DNA of 33,458 nt from Candidatus Babelota bacterium (GCA_003165355.1 PLTG01000046.1:1-33458); one strand, 5' to 3'. Numbered from the stretch's first letter, positions 10,301-18,250 are shown. The notes: a model not told the origin generated them from the sequence alone. Numbers and translations: made by a program.

Positions 10301-11426
10301 GCATGATCTTGAATATGGTACTGTGCTTCTTGTACAAGAAGGCCAAGAAGTGCTTGTGGGCGCAAAACTGGCTGAGTGGGATCTTAACAACAAGGTAATT
10401 CTTACTGAAAAACCGGGAAGAGTTCGCTACGTTGATATGATAGATAACCTCACCGTACAAGAGCGTTATGATGAAGCGACAAGCCGTACTACACGTATGG
10501 TTGTTGATCATAAAGGCGATAAATATCAGCCGGCTATCAGCATCGTTGATGCTGACGATAATGAGATTGTTCAATACTATATCCCAACGGGTGCCTATGT
10601 GAACGTTGATCAAAATCAAGTGGTTCAAGCTGGTGATATCATTGTTAAGTTGCCTCGTGCCGCGTCCAGAACGAAAGATATTACCACTGGGGGTCTTCCT
10701 CGTATTTCTGAATTCTTTGAAGCGCGTGCGCCAAAAGATCCAGCGATCCTTTCTGATATTGATGGGGAAGTGGTTTTTGGCGGCCTGCACCGTGGATTAC
10801 GTAAGGTTTCCGTTACCAACGGGGTTGAGACATTCGATTACTTTATCCCTCGCTCTAAACAGCTTAATTTTGTTAATGGCGATCGCGTAAAGGCGGGCGA
10901 TTCAATAACCCAGGGTACTCCAATCTTGCATGATATTCTACGCATCTCTGGCCCTGAAGCCTTACAAAGATACTTGGTTAACCAGGTTCAAGAGGTCTAT
11001 CGTCGCCAGGGTGTTGATATTAATGATCGTCACATCGAATTAATTGTTCGTCAGATGTCACGTAAAGTACGTGTTATTGAACCGGGAGATACCGACTTCT
11101 TGATTGGTGACCGTGTAGATAGAATTCACTTTAAGGCGGTTAATGACGCATTAGTTGATCAAGGTAAGCGACCTGCAGTTGCAAAACAGACTCTTCAAGG
11201 AATCACCTTGGCCTCTTTGGGCACTGAGAGCTTTATTTCAGCTGCGTCGTTCCAAGAGACAACCCGTATTTTAGCCGAGGCTGCGATATTTGGACAGACT
11301 GATCACCTTTACGGATTAAAGGAAAATGTTATTATTGGTAAGGTAATACCTGCTGGTACAGGCATTGCCTCGTTTAGAAAAAAGTACCATATTGGACATA
11401 AGTCTGATACGGTGAAAGCTGAATAA
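7353..11426 (+). CDS. rpoC: RNA polymerase beta' subunit
   Basis: Holds the polymerase active site; 1357 residues. The GTG at 7353 is chosen because AAGGAGG (7340-7346) is ideally placed and the protein then begins SNQMINRFREY; the start overlaps the rpoB end, implying translational coupling. Visible elements: the clamp zinc site (Cys71, 73, 86, 89), the Mg-binding NADFDGDQM (Asp463, 465, 467), the second zinc site whose last part is CQSKRGVCAAC, and a trigger loop starting at MRTFHIGG. A long insertion separates this from TTGGLPRISEFFEAR, matching the trigger-loop insertion of many Gram-negative beta' subunits. The core is otherwise ordinary. Confidence 0.98.
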   Translation: MSNQMINRFREYINSNQFNALKITVASPEKVLSLSYGEVKKIETINYRTLKPERDGLFCARIFGPVKDWECNCGKYKRMKHRGITCEKCGVEVIQSRVRRERMGHIKLVAPVCHIWYLKGIPSYLGLLLDSPVKDLERIIYFDAYMVIEQGKSPFPRKSLVSSGDYDNYLDLHPEDAVFKAETGAEAIRLILSMIDLPLEVARLEQEYSKITSVAARHKIMRRIKVLSGLHQAGIRPEWMVMTVLPVLPPDLRPLVPLEGGRFASSDLNELYRRVLNRNIRLARLMEIDAPSVIIKNEKRMLQEAVDALIDNGRRGQPVRGSNKRPLKSLSEMLRGKQGRFRQNLLGKRVDYSGRSVIVVDPELKIDQCGLPKAMALELFKSHILAGLLARELAPNLRAAKRMIEDSEPVVWDVLADVVKDQTVLLNRAPTLHRLGIQAFWPILVDGKSIKIHPLVCKAFNADFDGDQMAVHIPLSAQAREECKNLILSTKNILSPANGRPIMVPSQDMILGLHYLTKVRYNVFGEGLVFSSPAEVVAAYEHGRCALHARIKVRMAGKLVETTVGRVILYVAIPEGSDFEWVNKILTTSDLSKLVEKVYYRFGSELTVVCLDNIKKLGFRHSTAAGISFSMKDMITPDKKEVTIKKAEKEVQKVEQMYLDGIITNGERYNKVVSIWARATTDVAQNMATNLSAQDTQAYLNEDNSNQPFNSIFLMLESGAKGSRDQIKQLVGMRGLMARPSGDIMETPVKSNFKDGLSVFEYFISTHGARKGQADTALKTANAGYLTRKLIDVAQDVVITMLDCKTMGSIMLEDLQEGGDIIYPLANRGFSRVVATDVKDEISGQLIFKQGHIIRREDIEKISNAVISKIPVRSVLTCQSKRGVCAACYGLDMSKNDMVEIGSTVGIIAAQSIGEPGTQLTMRTFHIGGTASLSEQSSFVAKVAGKVVFTALYDQKNKDGQNVVMNRSSKMSIVSPDGRELQKHDLEYGTVLLVQEGQEVLVGAKLAEWDLNNKVILTEKPGRVRYVDMIDNLTVQERYDEATSRTTRMVVDHKGDKYQPAISIVDADDNEIVQYYIPTGAYVNVDQNQVVQAGDIIVKLPRAASRTKDITTGGLPRISEFFEARAPKDPAILSDIDGEVVFGGLHRGLRKVSVTNGVETFDYFIPRSKQLNFVNGDRVKAGDSITQGTPILHDILRISGPEALQRYLVNQVQEVYRRQGVDINDRHIELIVRQMSRKVRVIEPGDTDFLIGDRVDRIHFKAVNDALVDQGKRPAVAKQTLQGITLASLGTESFISAASFQETTRILAEAAIFGQTDHLYGLKENVIIGKVIPAGTGIASFRKKYHIGHKSDTVKAE

Positions 11427-11433
11427 TTAAGTT

Positions 11434-11508
11434 AGGCGCGTAGCTCAGTGGCAGAGCATTGCTTTGACGTAGCAAGGGTCAGCGGTTCAATCCCGCTCGC
11501 GCCTACCA
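11434..11508 (+). tRNA. tRNA-Val (anticodon GAC)
   Basis: A full 75-base cloverleaf can be folded: acceptor AGGCGCG/CGCGCCT, D arm GCTC/GAGC, anticodon stem TTGCT/AGCAA around loop TTGACGT, T arm AGCGG/CCGCT, and A73 followed by encoded CCA. The anticodon is GAC at 11466-11468, reading GUC/GUU valine codons. It begins 7 bases after rpoC and lies 31 bases before rpsO, so it is probably cut from the same long transcript. Confidence 0.95.
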
Positions 11509-11539
11509 AACACACAATTTGTGGAGATATAAAGATATT

Positions 11540-11806
11540 ATGATGACCGTTGAAAGAAAAAAGACGATTGTTGCAGATTTTAGAACTCATGAGACAGACT
11601 CCGGTTCATTAGAATTGCAAGTTGCATTGCTCACAGAACGCATTAACGACTTAAATAAACACTTCGGTGTTTTTCCAAAAGATAATCATTCCCGTACTGG
11701 GCTTATGAAGCTTGTTGGTCGTCGTCGTAAATTCTTGGATTATTTGCATAAATCTGATAAAAATAAGTATGAGCAATTAATTGGAAGACTTGGTATTAGA
11801 AAGTAG
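11540..11806 (+). CDS. rpsO: Ribosomal protein S15
   Basis: Primary 16S rRNA-binding protein of the small-subunit platform, 88 residues from the first ATG (E. coli 89). Conserved blocks include DTGS-like TDSGSLELQVALLTERI and HSRTGLMKLVGRRRKFLDYL. Two ATGs stand in tandem (11540 and 11543); GGAGA at 11522-11527 is rather far from either, so the exact start is uncertain by one residue. It precedes pnp, the widespread rpsO-pnp arrangement. Confidence 0.95.
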   Translation: MMTVERKKTIVADFRTHETDSGSLELQVALLTERINDLNKHFGVFPKDNHSRTGLMKLVGRRRKFLDYLHKSDKNKYEQLIGRLGIRK

Positions 11807-11818
11807 TGCGCTTCGCAC
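11806..11818 (+). promoter_or_regulatory. Small hairpin between rpsO and pnp
   Basis: The sequence GTGCG-CTT-CGCAC directly after the rpsO stop codon can form a 5-bp stem. There is no T tract, so it is not a typical terminator. In E. coli the same gap carries processing hairpins through which PNPase regulates itself; a similar role here is only a guess. Confidence 0.25.
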
Positions 11819-11887
11819 CAATAATATGAATTGTAAGTCGATAAAAGATAAGCCGCTAAAAATTAAACAGAAAAGTAAAGGTATTTG

Positions 11888-13972
11888 ATGGCTATGGAAA
11901 AAAAATTTAGCTTGCCAGAGTTTGGCTATGAAGTAACTTTTGGTAAATACGCTGGTCAAGCAGATGGTGCAGCATGGTTACAGCACGGGGGAACAATAAT
12001 TCTTTCAACGGTGGTATCTGCTCCTGCATCAGATTTTCCTGGTTTTCTTCCTTTATCAGTAGATTATCGTGAATTATTTGCCGCCGCTGGTAAAATTCCT
12101 GGTGGATATTTTAAACGTGAAGGCAAATTTAGCGATAATGAAGTTCTAACGAGCCGTCTTATCGATCGTGCAATTCGACCTTTGTTCCCAGAAAATTATT
12201 TTAACACTGTTCAGGTGATGGCAACGGTCTATTCCGTTGATCGCGAGCATGTGCCACAACCTCTTGCCCTTCTTGCTACATCATTAGCGCTTATGTCCTC
12301 TAAAGTCCCTTTCATGGGTCCTGTTGGGGTAGCAGAGGTTGCTCTGATTGATGGTAAATGGGTGAGTAACCCAACCTACACGCAAAGCTCTTCAACCACT
12401 ACTAAAATTACTGTAGCTGGTGATTATGAAGGCATCTGTATGGTTGAAGGTACCTCAGATCACATTACTGAAGAACAATTTCTTGATGCTCTTTTTCTCG
12501 GCCATGAAGTTATTAAAAAACAGGTTATGTGGCAACAGGAGATTATCAAAGAGCTTAATCCGACTAAAGAGACTATTACCGAAAAATTTGATATCGCTGC
12601 GTGGCAAAAACGTGCATTTGATGCTTTAACTGATGATCGCGTAAGAACAATGTTCACAGTGGATAAAGTTTTACGTGGTGAAGCTCAATCTGTTTTGAAA
12701 GAACATTTTTTTAAAACGTTTGCAGCTGAAATTGAACAAGAAAAAGTATCAACTGTCTTTTTAGGTTATATTTTTGATAAAGTATTAAGCACAAAGATTA
12801 CTGAACTCTGTTTCACAGAGAATAAACGTATCGATTTGCGTGCCTTTGACCAAGTTCGTCAAATTACTTCTGAAGTTGGGCTGTTGCCTTATGCGCATGG
12901 TTCGGCATTATTTACTCGTGGACGCACTCAAGCATTAGTAACTGCTACTTTAGGCAGTGGGCAAGATGAAGCAAAAATCGATCGCTTAATGGGGGAAACT
13001 CTAGAAAGCGCGTTTATGTTACATTACAACTTCCCTCCATTCTCAGTTGGTGAAGCTCGTCAACAACGTGGTCCGGGTCGTAGAGAGATCGGTCACGGTT
13101 ATTTAGCAGCTTCAGCTATCCAGCAAGTTTTACCGTCAAAAGATCTATTTGCCTATACGATACGAATTGTTGCAGATATGCTCGAATCAGATGGTTCAAC
13201 CTCTATGGCAACTGTTTGCGGATCGACACTGGCGCTTATGGATGCTGGTGTTCCTATCAAGTCGATGGTCAGCGGCGTGGCTATGGGTCTTTTGAGAAAT
13301 TCAAAAGGCGAATTTAGAGTTCTTACTGATATTGCTGGCATTGAAGATGCTTTTGGTTTAATGGATTTTAAAGTCGCTGGTACAGATAAGGGTATTACGG
13401 CAATTCAAATGGATATTAAGCATAAAGGCGGTCTTGAGAGATCAGTATTTGAAATGGCTCTTGCAGCGGCGCTTAAAGGCCGTACCCATATTATGGATGA
13501 GATGAAAAAAACTCTCACTGCCCCACGTGCACACCTTTCAGCATTAGTACCGCAAATGATAAGCTTTAAAATTCCTACTGAAAAGATCGGCGCAGTGATC
13601 GGTTCAGGTGGTAAAATTATTAAAGAGATTATCGCAAAAACAGGCGCATCGATTGATATTGGTGATGACGGTTTAGTTAAAATCTTTGGTAAGGTTGGCC
13701 CTGGTCTCGATCAAGCTGTGGCATGGGTTAAAGTTCTTGGTGGCCAGATTGAACGTGGTATGAAATTCCAAGGCGCCGTAAAGCGTGTTGCAGAATTTGG
13801 ACTTTTTGTTGAGATTGCACCCGGTCTTGATGGCTTGGTTCATGTTTCGACTGTTCCGCGCCAAGAGCAAGCAGAATTTGCTAAAAAATATCCAGTTGGC
13901 GCTACAGCGCATGTTGAAGTTCTTGACTATGAACAAGAGACTGGTAGAATACGCTTAAAAGTTATACAGTAA
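11888..13972 (+). CDS. pnp: Polynucleotide phosphorylase
   Basis: 3'-5' phosphorolytic exoribonuclease, a trimeric ring that degrades mRNA using phosphate. The 694 residues contain two RNase PH-like domains (the second, about 310-540, carries the catalytic-type motif SDGSTSMATVCG), a KH domain with IGAVIGSGGKIIKEI (about 563-577) and a C-terminal S1 domain (about 620-694). The protein ends right after S1, without the Lys/Arg-rich RNase E-binding tail of some proteobacteria. The ATG at 11888 follows AAAGGT by 5 bases. It is followed by rph, so both phosphorolytic nucleases are adjacent. Confidence 0.97.
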   Translation: MAMEKKFSLPEFGYEVTFGKYAGQADGAAWLQHGGTIILSTVVSAPASDFPGFLPLSVDYRELFAAAGKIPGGYFKREGKFSDNEVLTSRLIDRAIRPLFPENYFNTVQVMATVYSVDREHVPQPLALLATSLALMSSKVPFMGPVGVAEVALIDGKWVSNPTYTQSSSTTTKITVAGDYEGICMVEGTSDHITEEQFLDALFLGHEVIKKQVMWQQEIIKELNPTKETITEKFDIAAWQKRAFDALTDDRVRTMFTVDKVLRGEAQSVLKEHFFKTFAAEIEQEKVSTVFLGYIFDKVLSTKITELCFTENKRIDLRAFDQVRQITSEVGLLPYAHGSALFTRGRTQALVTATLGSGQDEAKIDRLMGETLESAFMLHYNFPPFSVGEARQQRGPGRREIGHGYLAASAIQQVLPSKDLFAYTIRIVADMLESDGSTSMATVCGSTLALMDAGVPIKSMVSGVAMGLLRNSKGEFRVLTDIAGIEDAFGLMDFKVAGTDKGITAIQMDIKHKGGLERSVFEMALAAALKGRTHIMDEMKKTLTAPRAHLSALVPQMISFKIPTEKIGAVIGSGGKIIKEIIAKTGASIDIGDDGLVKIFGKVGPGLDQAVAWVKVLGGQIERGMKFQGAVKRVAEFGLFVEIAPGLDGLVHVSTVPRQEQAEFAKKYPVGATAHVEVLDYEQETGRIRLKVIQ

Positions 13973-14010
13973 TACAGAGTCTTAACAGTACCTGATAAAG
14001 AAAGTATAAA

Positions 14011-14808
14011 ATGTTTAGTATGCATCGTGCCGGTAATAGAAATTTTGATCAATTACGTCAATTGAATGTAAAGTATGATATTTATCCATACGCAGCCGGC
14101 TCAACTCTTTTTGAGATGGGAAACACGAAGGTGTTATGTGCTGTTACCTTGCAAAATAGTGTTCCTCACTTTTTGCGTGGAAGAAAATGTGGTTGGTTAA
14201 CGGCAGAGTATTCTCTGCTGCCAGCATCAACCCCTGTTCGTACGGTGCGTGAGATAACCACCAACAAACGGAGTGGGCGTACTATAGAGATTTCTCGTCT
14301 TATAGGTCGTTCATTGCGCGCGGTGGCGGATCTTTCTATTTTGGGTGAGCAAACGATTTTCATAGACTGTGATGTTTTGCAAGCAGACGGCGGTACCCGT
14401 ACCGCCTGTATCTCTGGCGCTTATTTAGCGTTAAAAGCTGCGCAAACACGCTGGTTACAAAAGGGCGTCATCTCACAGCCATTTCTTAAGGATGAACTTG
14501 CAGCCGTCTCTGTAGGTGTTGGTAATGGTTCATTGATACTCGATATGGATTTTGCTGAAGATAGCTCTATTGATGTTGATTTTAATTTCGTTCTTACACG
14601 ATCACATAAAATAATTGAACTTCAAGGCTCTGCAGAAAGAGCACCTCTTTCATGGGAAGACCACGAAAATATTAATAAACTTGCTATCAAAGGGTCAGCG
14701 GAGTTGTTTGAGTTTTACGACCAGCATCCGTATGAACTTCCGGTAAGCCAATTTTATGAAAAATATGTGAGCGCTACCCGTTTTTCAGATTTTAATTGCG
14801 ATCTATAA
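14011..14808 (+). CDS. rph: RNase PH
   Basis: Phosphate-dependent 3' exonuclease that trims tRNA 3' ends; 265 residues, slightly longer than the usual 240-255. Diagnostic segments: YPYAAGSTLFEMGNTKVLC (about 26-44), GWLTAEYSLLP, SGRTIEISRLIGRSLRAV and DCDVLQADGGTRTA (about 123-136). The usual MRxDGR opening is altered to MHRAGNRN, and a second ATG at 14020 would start exactly there, so the first three residues are uncertain. The ribosome binding site is weak (AAGAAAG). Confidence 0.94.
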   Translation: MFSMHRAGNRNFDQLRQLNVKYDIYPYAAGSTLFEMGNTKVLCAVTLQNSVPHFLRGRKCGWLTAEYSLLPASTPVRTVREITTNKRSGRTIEISRLIGRSLRAVADLSILGEQTIFIDCDVLQADGGTRTACISGAYLALKAAQTRWLQKGVISQPFLKDELAAVSVGVGNGSLILDMDFAEDSSIDVDFNFVLTRSHKIIELQGSAERAPLSWEDHENINKLAIKGSAELFEFYDQHPYELPVSQFYEKYVSATRFSDFNCDL

Positions 14809-14811
14809 AAA

Positions 14812-15723
14812 ATGTCAGTTTTTCAGCAGTTGTATACAGTGCCAGCGAAAGCTGGCTGTATCACAATTTTTTGTCCTAAATCTATACCTGAAAAACTTAT
14901 CGACTTTCACCGTACTATAATTTGTTCCCAGATATCTTCCCAATATCGTGTTATTCTTTTGCAAGACTGTGATATCGAAGAGCTTTTTGCGCAGCTCGCG
15001 ATTACCTTTTTAGGTGAAGCTTTTATATATGCGCTTAAAGACAGTGATATCTCAGTTGCTCAAAGAAAGAAGCTCGATGCTTTTTTAAAAGATTACTTAG
15101 GTCCGCATTATGTCTATTTTTTCACCAGCGAACCTCACTATGAAAAAAATGGGCTGGTGCTCGAAAGTGCTGTCAACAAAAAAACATTTCAAGAGCTGGC
15201 CGCGCAAAATGGCCATAAGGCACTCGCGCCATCATTTATAGATAAGCTCTATGCCGAGCGTGCATCATATACCTTTGATGAATCAATTATGCTCATGCGA
15301 TATGCAAATCTTTTAGGCTCTCGCCATGATATATTCTTTTCTGAATGGCTCAATAGAATTTTAGTGGATGATATATCCCTTTTTACCCTCAGCCAATATT
15401 TTTTTGCCCAACAGAGACAACTGCTCATGGCTGAATGGGCTCGCTTGAAAGACCAGTACCCGACAGAGTTCTGGATTGCCTTTTTTTCTGAGCAGCTCTG
15501 GCAAGCAACACTTTATATCCAATACGCTGCAGCCGGTAAAGCGGCTGAAGCAAAAAGACATGCCTATCGCCTACCCTTCTCATTTTTTCAAAAAGATTAT
15601 AAACGTTATACGCGCCAGCAACTTGCCCAGGCGCACGAGTTTCTCTATACCGTTGATCATGGCCTTAAAAATGGCTATGCTACCGACGGCTTAGAGATAT
15701 TTATCCATTCAGCGTTTCGCTAA
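14812..15723 (+). CDS. Putative DNA polymerase III delta subunit-like protein (HolA-like)
   Basis: The 303-residue protein starts 3 bases after rph with no Shine-Dalgarno, so it is probably coupled to it. Its layout matches HolA, the clamp-loader subunit that opens the sliding clamp. An alpha/beta N-terminal part has hydrophobic strands (VILLQD, FIYALKD, YVYFFTSE) arranged like the HolA ATPase-like domain. A helical C-terminal part follows, in which AKRHAYRLPFSFFQKDY and the final QAHEFLYTVDHGLKNGYATDGLEIFI resemble the HolA collar domain, where the last helices often contain an LKSG-type motif. No Walker motif is visible; HolA does not need one. This is recognition by pattern, not a certain match. 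The alternative is a lineage-specific unknown. Confidence 0.5.
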   Translation: MSVFQQLYTVPAKAGCITIFCPKSIPEKLIDFHRTIICSQISSQYRVILLQDCDIEELFAQLAITFLGEAFIYALKDSDISVAQRKKLDAFLKDYLGPHYVYFFTSEPHYEKNGLVLESAVNKKTFQELAAQNGHKALAPSFIDKLYAERASYTFDESIMLMRYANLLGSRHDIFFSEWLNRILVDDISLFTLSQYFFAQQRQLLMAEWARLKDQYPTEFWIAFFSEQLWQATLYIQYAAAGKAAEAKRHAYRLPFSFFQKDYKRYTRQQLAQAHEFLYTVDHGLKNGYATDGLEIFIHSAFR

Positions 15724-15734
15724 ATATTATGCTT

Positions 15735-16244
15735 CTACTTTTGCCCCCAGCCATGCTGAGAATAGATGATTCCGTTTTGATACATTTCAATAGCCTGCTT
15801 ATGCGCGGGTATTATTTGTTCGGGGAGCTTATTCAATGGAAACCAAGCGATATCGTCGCATTTATTAGGCTCGCAATTAGCGGGGATGCCGTGCCAAGCT
15901 TGTGGCTTAAAGACAAAAACATAGAATTCAGTTTCGGGCCCTTGGCGATCAACCACATGAACCAGCTTGAGCTCATTCACCTCAATCCCAGTTTCTTCTT
16001 TCGCTTCACGCTCCGCCGACTCTAGAGCAGTTTCCCCAGATTCTATCTTTCCACCTGGCAGAGAATAGAGCCCGTTCCCAAACGAGGTCCCTTTACGTCG
16101 CAGCAAAAGTATTTCTGATTTTTCATTAATGAGTAAGAGAGTTGCAAATGACATAGTTCCCTTAGGGTTTATAGTATGTGAGATTATCTCTGATGCGCTG
16201 AGAAGTGCAAAAATAATTAAAAATAGTATAGTGCGTTTGATCAT
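15735..16244 (-). CDS. Nudix hydrolase with N-terminal export signal
   Basis: Nudix enzymes hydrolyse nucleoside diphosphates linked to another group (oxidised dNTPs, NADH, ADP-ribose and others). The 169-residue protein has a complete Nudix box: G65, E71, R79-E80, E83-E84 and G86. Residues 1-18 (MIKRTILFLIIFALLSAS) look like a signal peptide, so this form would be exported, unusual for the family. A second possible start, Met31 at 16154, has AAGG 5 bases upstream and would give a cytosolic protein of standard Nudix layout. The long start follows the upstream gene's stop codon by one base, which suggests coupling. Substrate cannot be read from the sequence. It converges on the HolA-like gene with 11 bases between. 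Confidence 0.88.
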   Translation of the reverse strand: MIKRTILFLIIFALLSASEIISHTINPKGTMSFATLLLINEKSEILLLRRKGTSFGNGLYSLPGGKIESGETALESAEREAKEETGIEVNELKLVHVVDRQGPETEFYVFVFKPQAWHGIPANCEPNKCDDIAWFPLNKLPEQIIPAHKQAIEMYQNGIIYSQHGWGQK

Positions 16245-16245
16245 A

Positions 16246-16584
16246 TTATTTTTTTTCTATTTTTTCTTTATAAATATTCTCGAGTAAACGAAAATTCTTT
16301 TTTGCTGCATCGGGTGAAAACATTAAAAATCCAGGAAAATCATCCTCATTATAATTGCCATAATAGGAGTCATTTGCTCGGCGAAGAACCATGACAGAAA
16401 TTCCTCCCCCTAATAGGGTGCATTTTGCCGTATAACTTGTGCCCAGGGAATGCACATTTTTTTGAACGCTTTTTTCTTCGATATTAGATATCTGCTCGGA
16501 TGAGGCAATTCCTACCATAGAATGGCTTTGAATGAACGTGAATAAGCCGATAGCCAGAATTAGGAAATTTTTTAGAGCGAACAT
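16246..16584 (-). CDS. Small exported protein of unknown function
   Basis: The 112 residues begin with a signal peptide (MFALKNFLILAIGLFTFIQS, cleavage near 22). I recognise no domain. The mature part has a Gly-rich hydrophobic segment (LLGGGISVMVLRR) followed by a Tyr/Asp/Asn-rich stretch, and a charged C terminus. AAGGAC 8 bases upstream of the ATG is a good ribosome binding site. It is the first gene of a two-gene unit with the exported Nudix hydrolase, so the two may act together; that is context only. It contains one Cys after the signal region. Confidence 0.75.
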   Translation of the reverse strand: MFALKNFLILAIGLFTFIQSHSMVGIASSEQISNIEEKSVQKNVHSLGTSYTAKCTLLGGGISVMVLRRANDSYYGNYNEDDFPGFLMFSPDAAKKNFRLLENIYKEKIEKK

Positions 16585-16636
16585 AACGTGTCCTTAAGGT
16601 TCTTATTGTTTAAAGTTTCTTCCTGATTTTAAACTA

Positions 16637-16665
16637 TTGACTCTGTTTTGAACATAGGCTTTATT
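16637..16665 (+). promoter_or_regulatory. Possible sigma70-type promoter for the 16741 gene
   Basis: TTGACT (5/6) at 16637-16642 is followed after 17 bases by TTTATT (4/6). It would give an untranslated leader of about 70 bases before the strong GGGGGGA ribosome binding site. The -10 match is weak and the gap is AT-rich. Confidence 0.3.
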
Positions 16666-16740
16666 TATTTTATAGATTTTTCGTACTCTTTTCTTATAAA
16701 CTTAATTACGTAATAGTTATTTTTTCAAAGGGGGGACGTT

Positions 16741-17325
16741 ATGAAATCTTTATATTATTTAACGAGCATCTTATTGGTGGGCAGCATATCTGCTGCCGAA
16801 AAGTCGGAGGGCAACGCATCTGCTGCTCAAGAGAATAAAAGTGTCTATTCGGCTGATGCAGCGCCAAAGATCAATTTTGAACTCATTAATAAGTCAGCTA
16901 CCCCAATAGCTCTGTATGTAGCGAATATGGAAGGCGATTATTATATGATTGATTCAGGAACAAATAAACCAGAGATCAATCCAGAAAAAATTGGTGGTGG
17001 GTACATAGCGCTTAAATCTGGCGATACATTTGCTGCGACAGTTGATTTAGATAAAGCGACTGGTATTCAAATAGGCAGAGTGGTATCAACCGGTAAAGGC
17101 AAATATCCATCGAACGATGTAGAAAAATATTCTATCAATGCCGGCAAAAAAACTCGTTATGTTTCGTATAATGCGAGTAATGCAGAAGGCAGACGTCTTT
17201 ATCCGCAAACAGGCCCTATGATGGGTGCTGGCAAAGTTCTGCCAAATTTTGTTAAGGAAAACGTCACTAATTCTGGTCTTTTAAAAAGAAATAATGTTAT
17301 TGCGCGTGATATTATTTCCCAATAG
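16741..17325 (+). CDS. Exported protein of unknown function
   Basis: 194 residues with a short signal peptide (MKSLYYLTSILLVGSISAA, cleavage after about 19). An AAAGGGGGGA ribosome binding site precedes the ATG. The mature part has a low-complexity Ala/Ser/Glu linker (20-45) and then alternating short hydrophobic and polar segments (INFELINKSATPIALYVAN, GGGYIALKSGDTFAATVDL) typical of a beta-sandwich. I recognise no enzyme motif. The mature part has no cysteine. It stands alone between a divergent gene and a convergent one, with a hairpin just after the stop codon. Confidence 0.8.
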   Translation: MKSLYYLTSILLVGSISAAEKSEGNASAAQENKSVYSADAAPKINFELINKSATPIALYVANMEGDYYMIDSGTNKPEINPEKIGGGYIALKSGDTFAATVDLDKATGIQIGRVVSTGKGKYPSNDVEKYSINAGKKTRYVSYNASNAEGRRLYPQTGPMMGAGKVLPNFVKENVTNSGLLKRNNVIARDIISQ

Positions 17326-17335
17326 ATATAATTTT

Positions 17336-17373
17336 ATGAGAGCTTGAAGTATATTTATATTTCAAGCTCTCAT
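17336..17373. terminator. Bidirectional hairpin between convergent genes
   Basis: A perfect 13-bp inverted repeat (ATGAGAGCTTGAA ... TTCAAGCTCTCAT) flanks a 12-base AT-rich loop. It lies 10 bases after the + strand gene, and the stop codon of the - strand gene (17362-17364) is inside the right arm. T tracts on either side are short, so it may act as an RNA 3'-end stabiliser as much as a terminator. Confidence 0.5.
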
Positions 17374-18246
17374 TTCGTTAAGAGCAGCAAGAATTTTCAA
17401 AAAATGAAAAAAATGAGCTCCATTATGATCCCGCAACGCTGGGAAAGCTCCCCAAGATATCAAGCGTTCCGTTTTGTTTAAAAAAGTTTCCCTTATTAAA
17501 GGATATTCTTTAAATAATTCAGGATCTTGTTCGCGTATTTTTTGCGCTATCTCTTTGGGGTCCTTGCCATCGCTCAATCCCTTTCCTATCCTATCATGAT
17601 AAAAGTTGCATGCTTGATACAAGTTAGGATGATATACTAAATTTGAAGTCTCTTGAATGAGCTCACTCCATTCTTCGCCCAAGGTTTTTCCCTTGAGCTT
17701 ATATAGAGGCTCTGTTCGAGAGCGCATGGCAAAAACGATGGGCAATAATTTTCTGTTTTTCTTACTCAGCTCGGGTAAGCTCGATTCGTCTAATGCCAAA
17801 AAGGCATATTCTTTGAGAGTTAAGGGCTTTAAAATATTTCTCAAATCAAGATCATTGATGCATGCCTTTAAGGTGATAAAATAACTATTATTCTGGTCAT
17901 ATTGCTTAATGATAACGTTATTTTTATCCCGAAAACTTACTCTATGACAGCAACTATCACCGCTTGCAAAGAAACTGGTAGCGTAGTGTTCAGGGCGTGG
18001 CTTTGGGGCAGTCTTATCAAGCATTGAAGATAATCTGTCATGATCGGCAGGCGTTGTCACAGAAAATTCTGCAATGACGGCACCATCAAAAGAAAAAAAG
18101 GTTGCTTTTTCATCCCCGGGTTCACCTTCTGTAGAAACGGCAAAATAAGATGCATTTGGAATGATATTCTGCTGTGGCAAAGGCAGCAGATTCTCAAAAG
18201 TATACAGCGATAAAAATGACAAGAGCGCAATAGTATAAAATGTCAT
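17362..18246 (-). CDS. Exported protein of unknown function, last gene of the glmM operon
   Basis: 294 residues from the ATG at 18246, chosen because it gives a compact signal peptide (MTFYTIALLSFLSLYTF) and lies 4 bases after the preceding stop; a longer reading frame exists upstream but overlaps that gene. No recognised domain overall. A Cys pair (DSCCH) lies in a beta-rich N-terminal part. The C-terminal part is helical, and a stretch near the end (ERLISWGAFPALRDHNGAHFF) is reminiscent of an ankyrin repeat, in line with the ankyrin-like protein encoded just upstream. Ends within a hairpin shared with the convergent gene. Confidence 0.72.
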   Translation of the reverse strand: MTFYTIALLSFLSLYTFENLLPLPQQNIIPNASYFAVSTEGEPGDEKATFFSFDGAVIAEFSVTTPADHDRLSSMLDKTAPKPRPEHYATSFFASGDSCCHRVSFRDKNNVIIKQYDQNNSYFITLKACINDLDLRNILKPLTLKEYAFLALDESSLPELSKKNRKLLPIVFAMRSRTEPLYKLKGKTLGEEWSELIQETSNLVYHPNLYQACNFYHDRIGKGLSDGKDPKEIAQKIREQDPELFKEYPLIRETFLNKTERLISWGAFPALRDHNGAHFFHFLKILAALNEMRA

Positions 18247-18250
18247 AATA

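Noticed and set aside
15724-15734. A terminator between the HolA-like gene and the Nudix gene
   Set aside because: Only 11 bases lie between the convergent stop codons and no hairpin with a T tract spans them.
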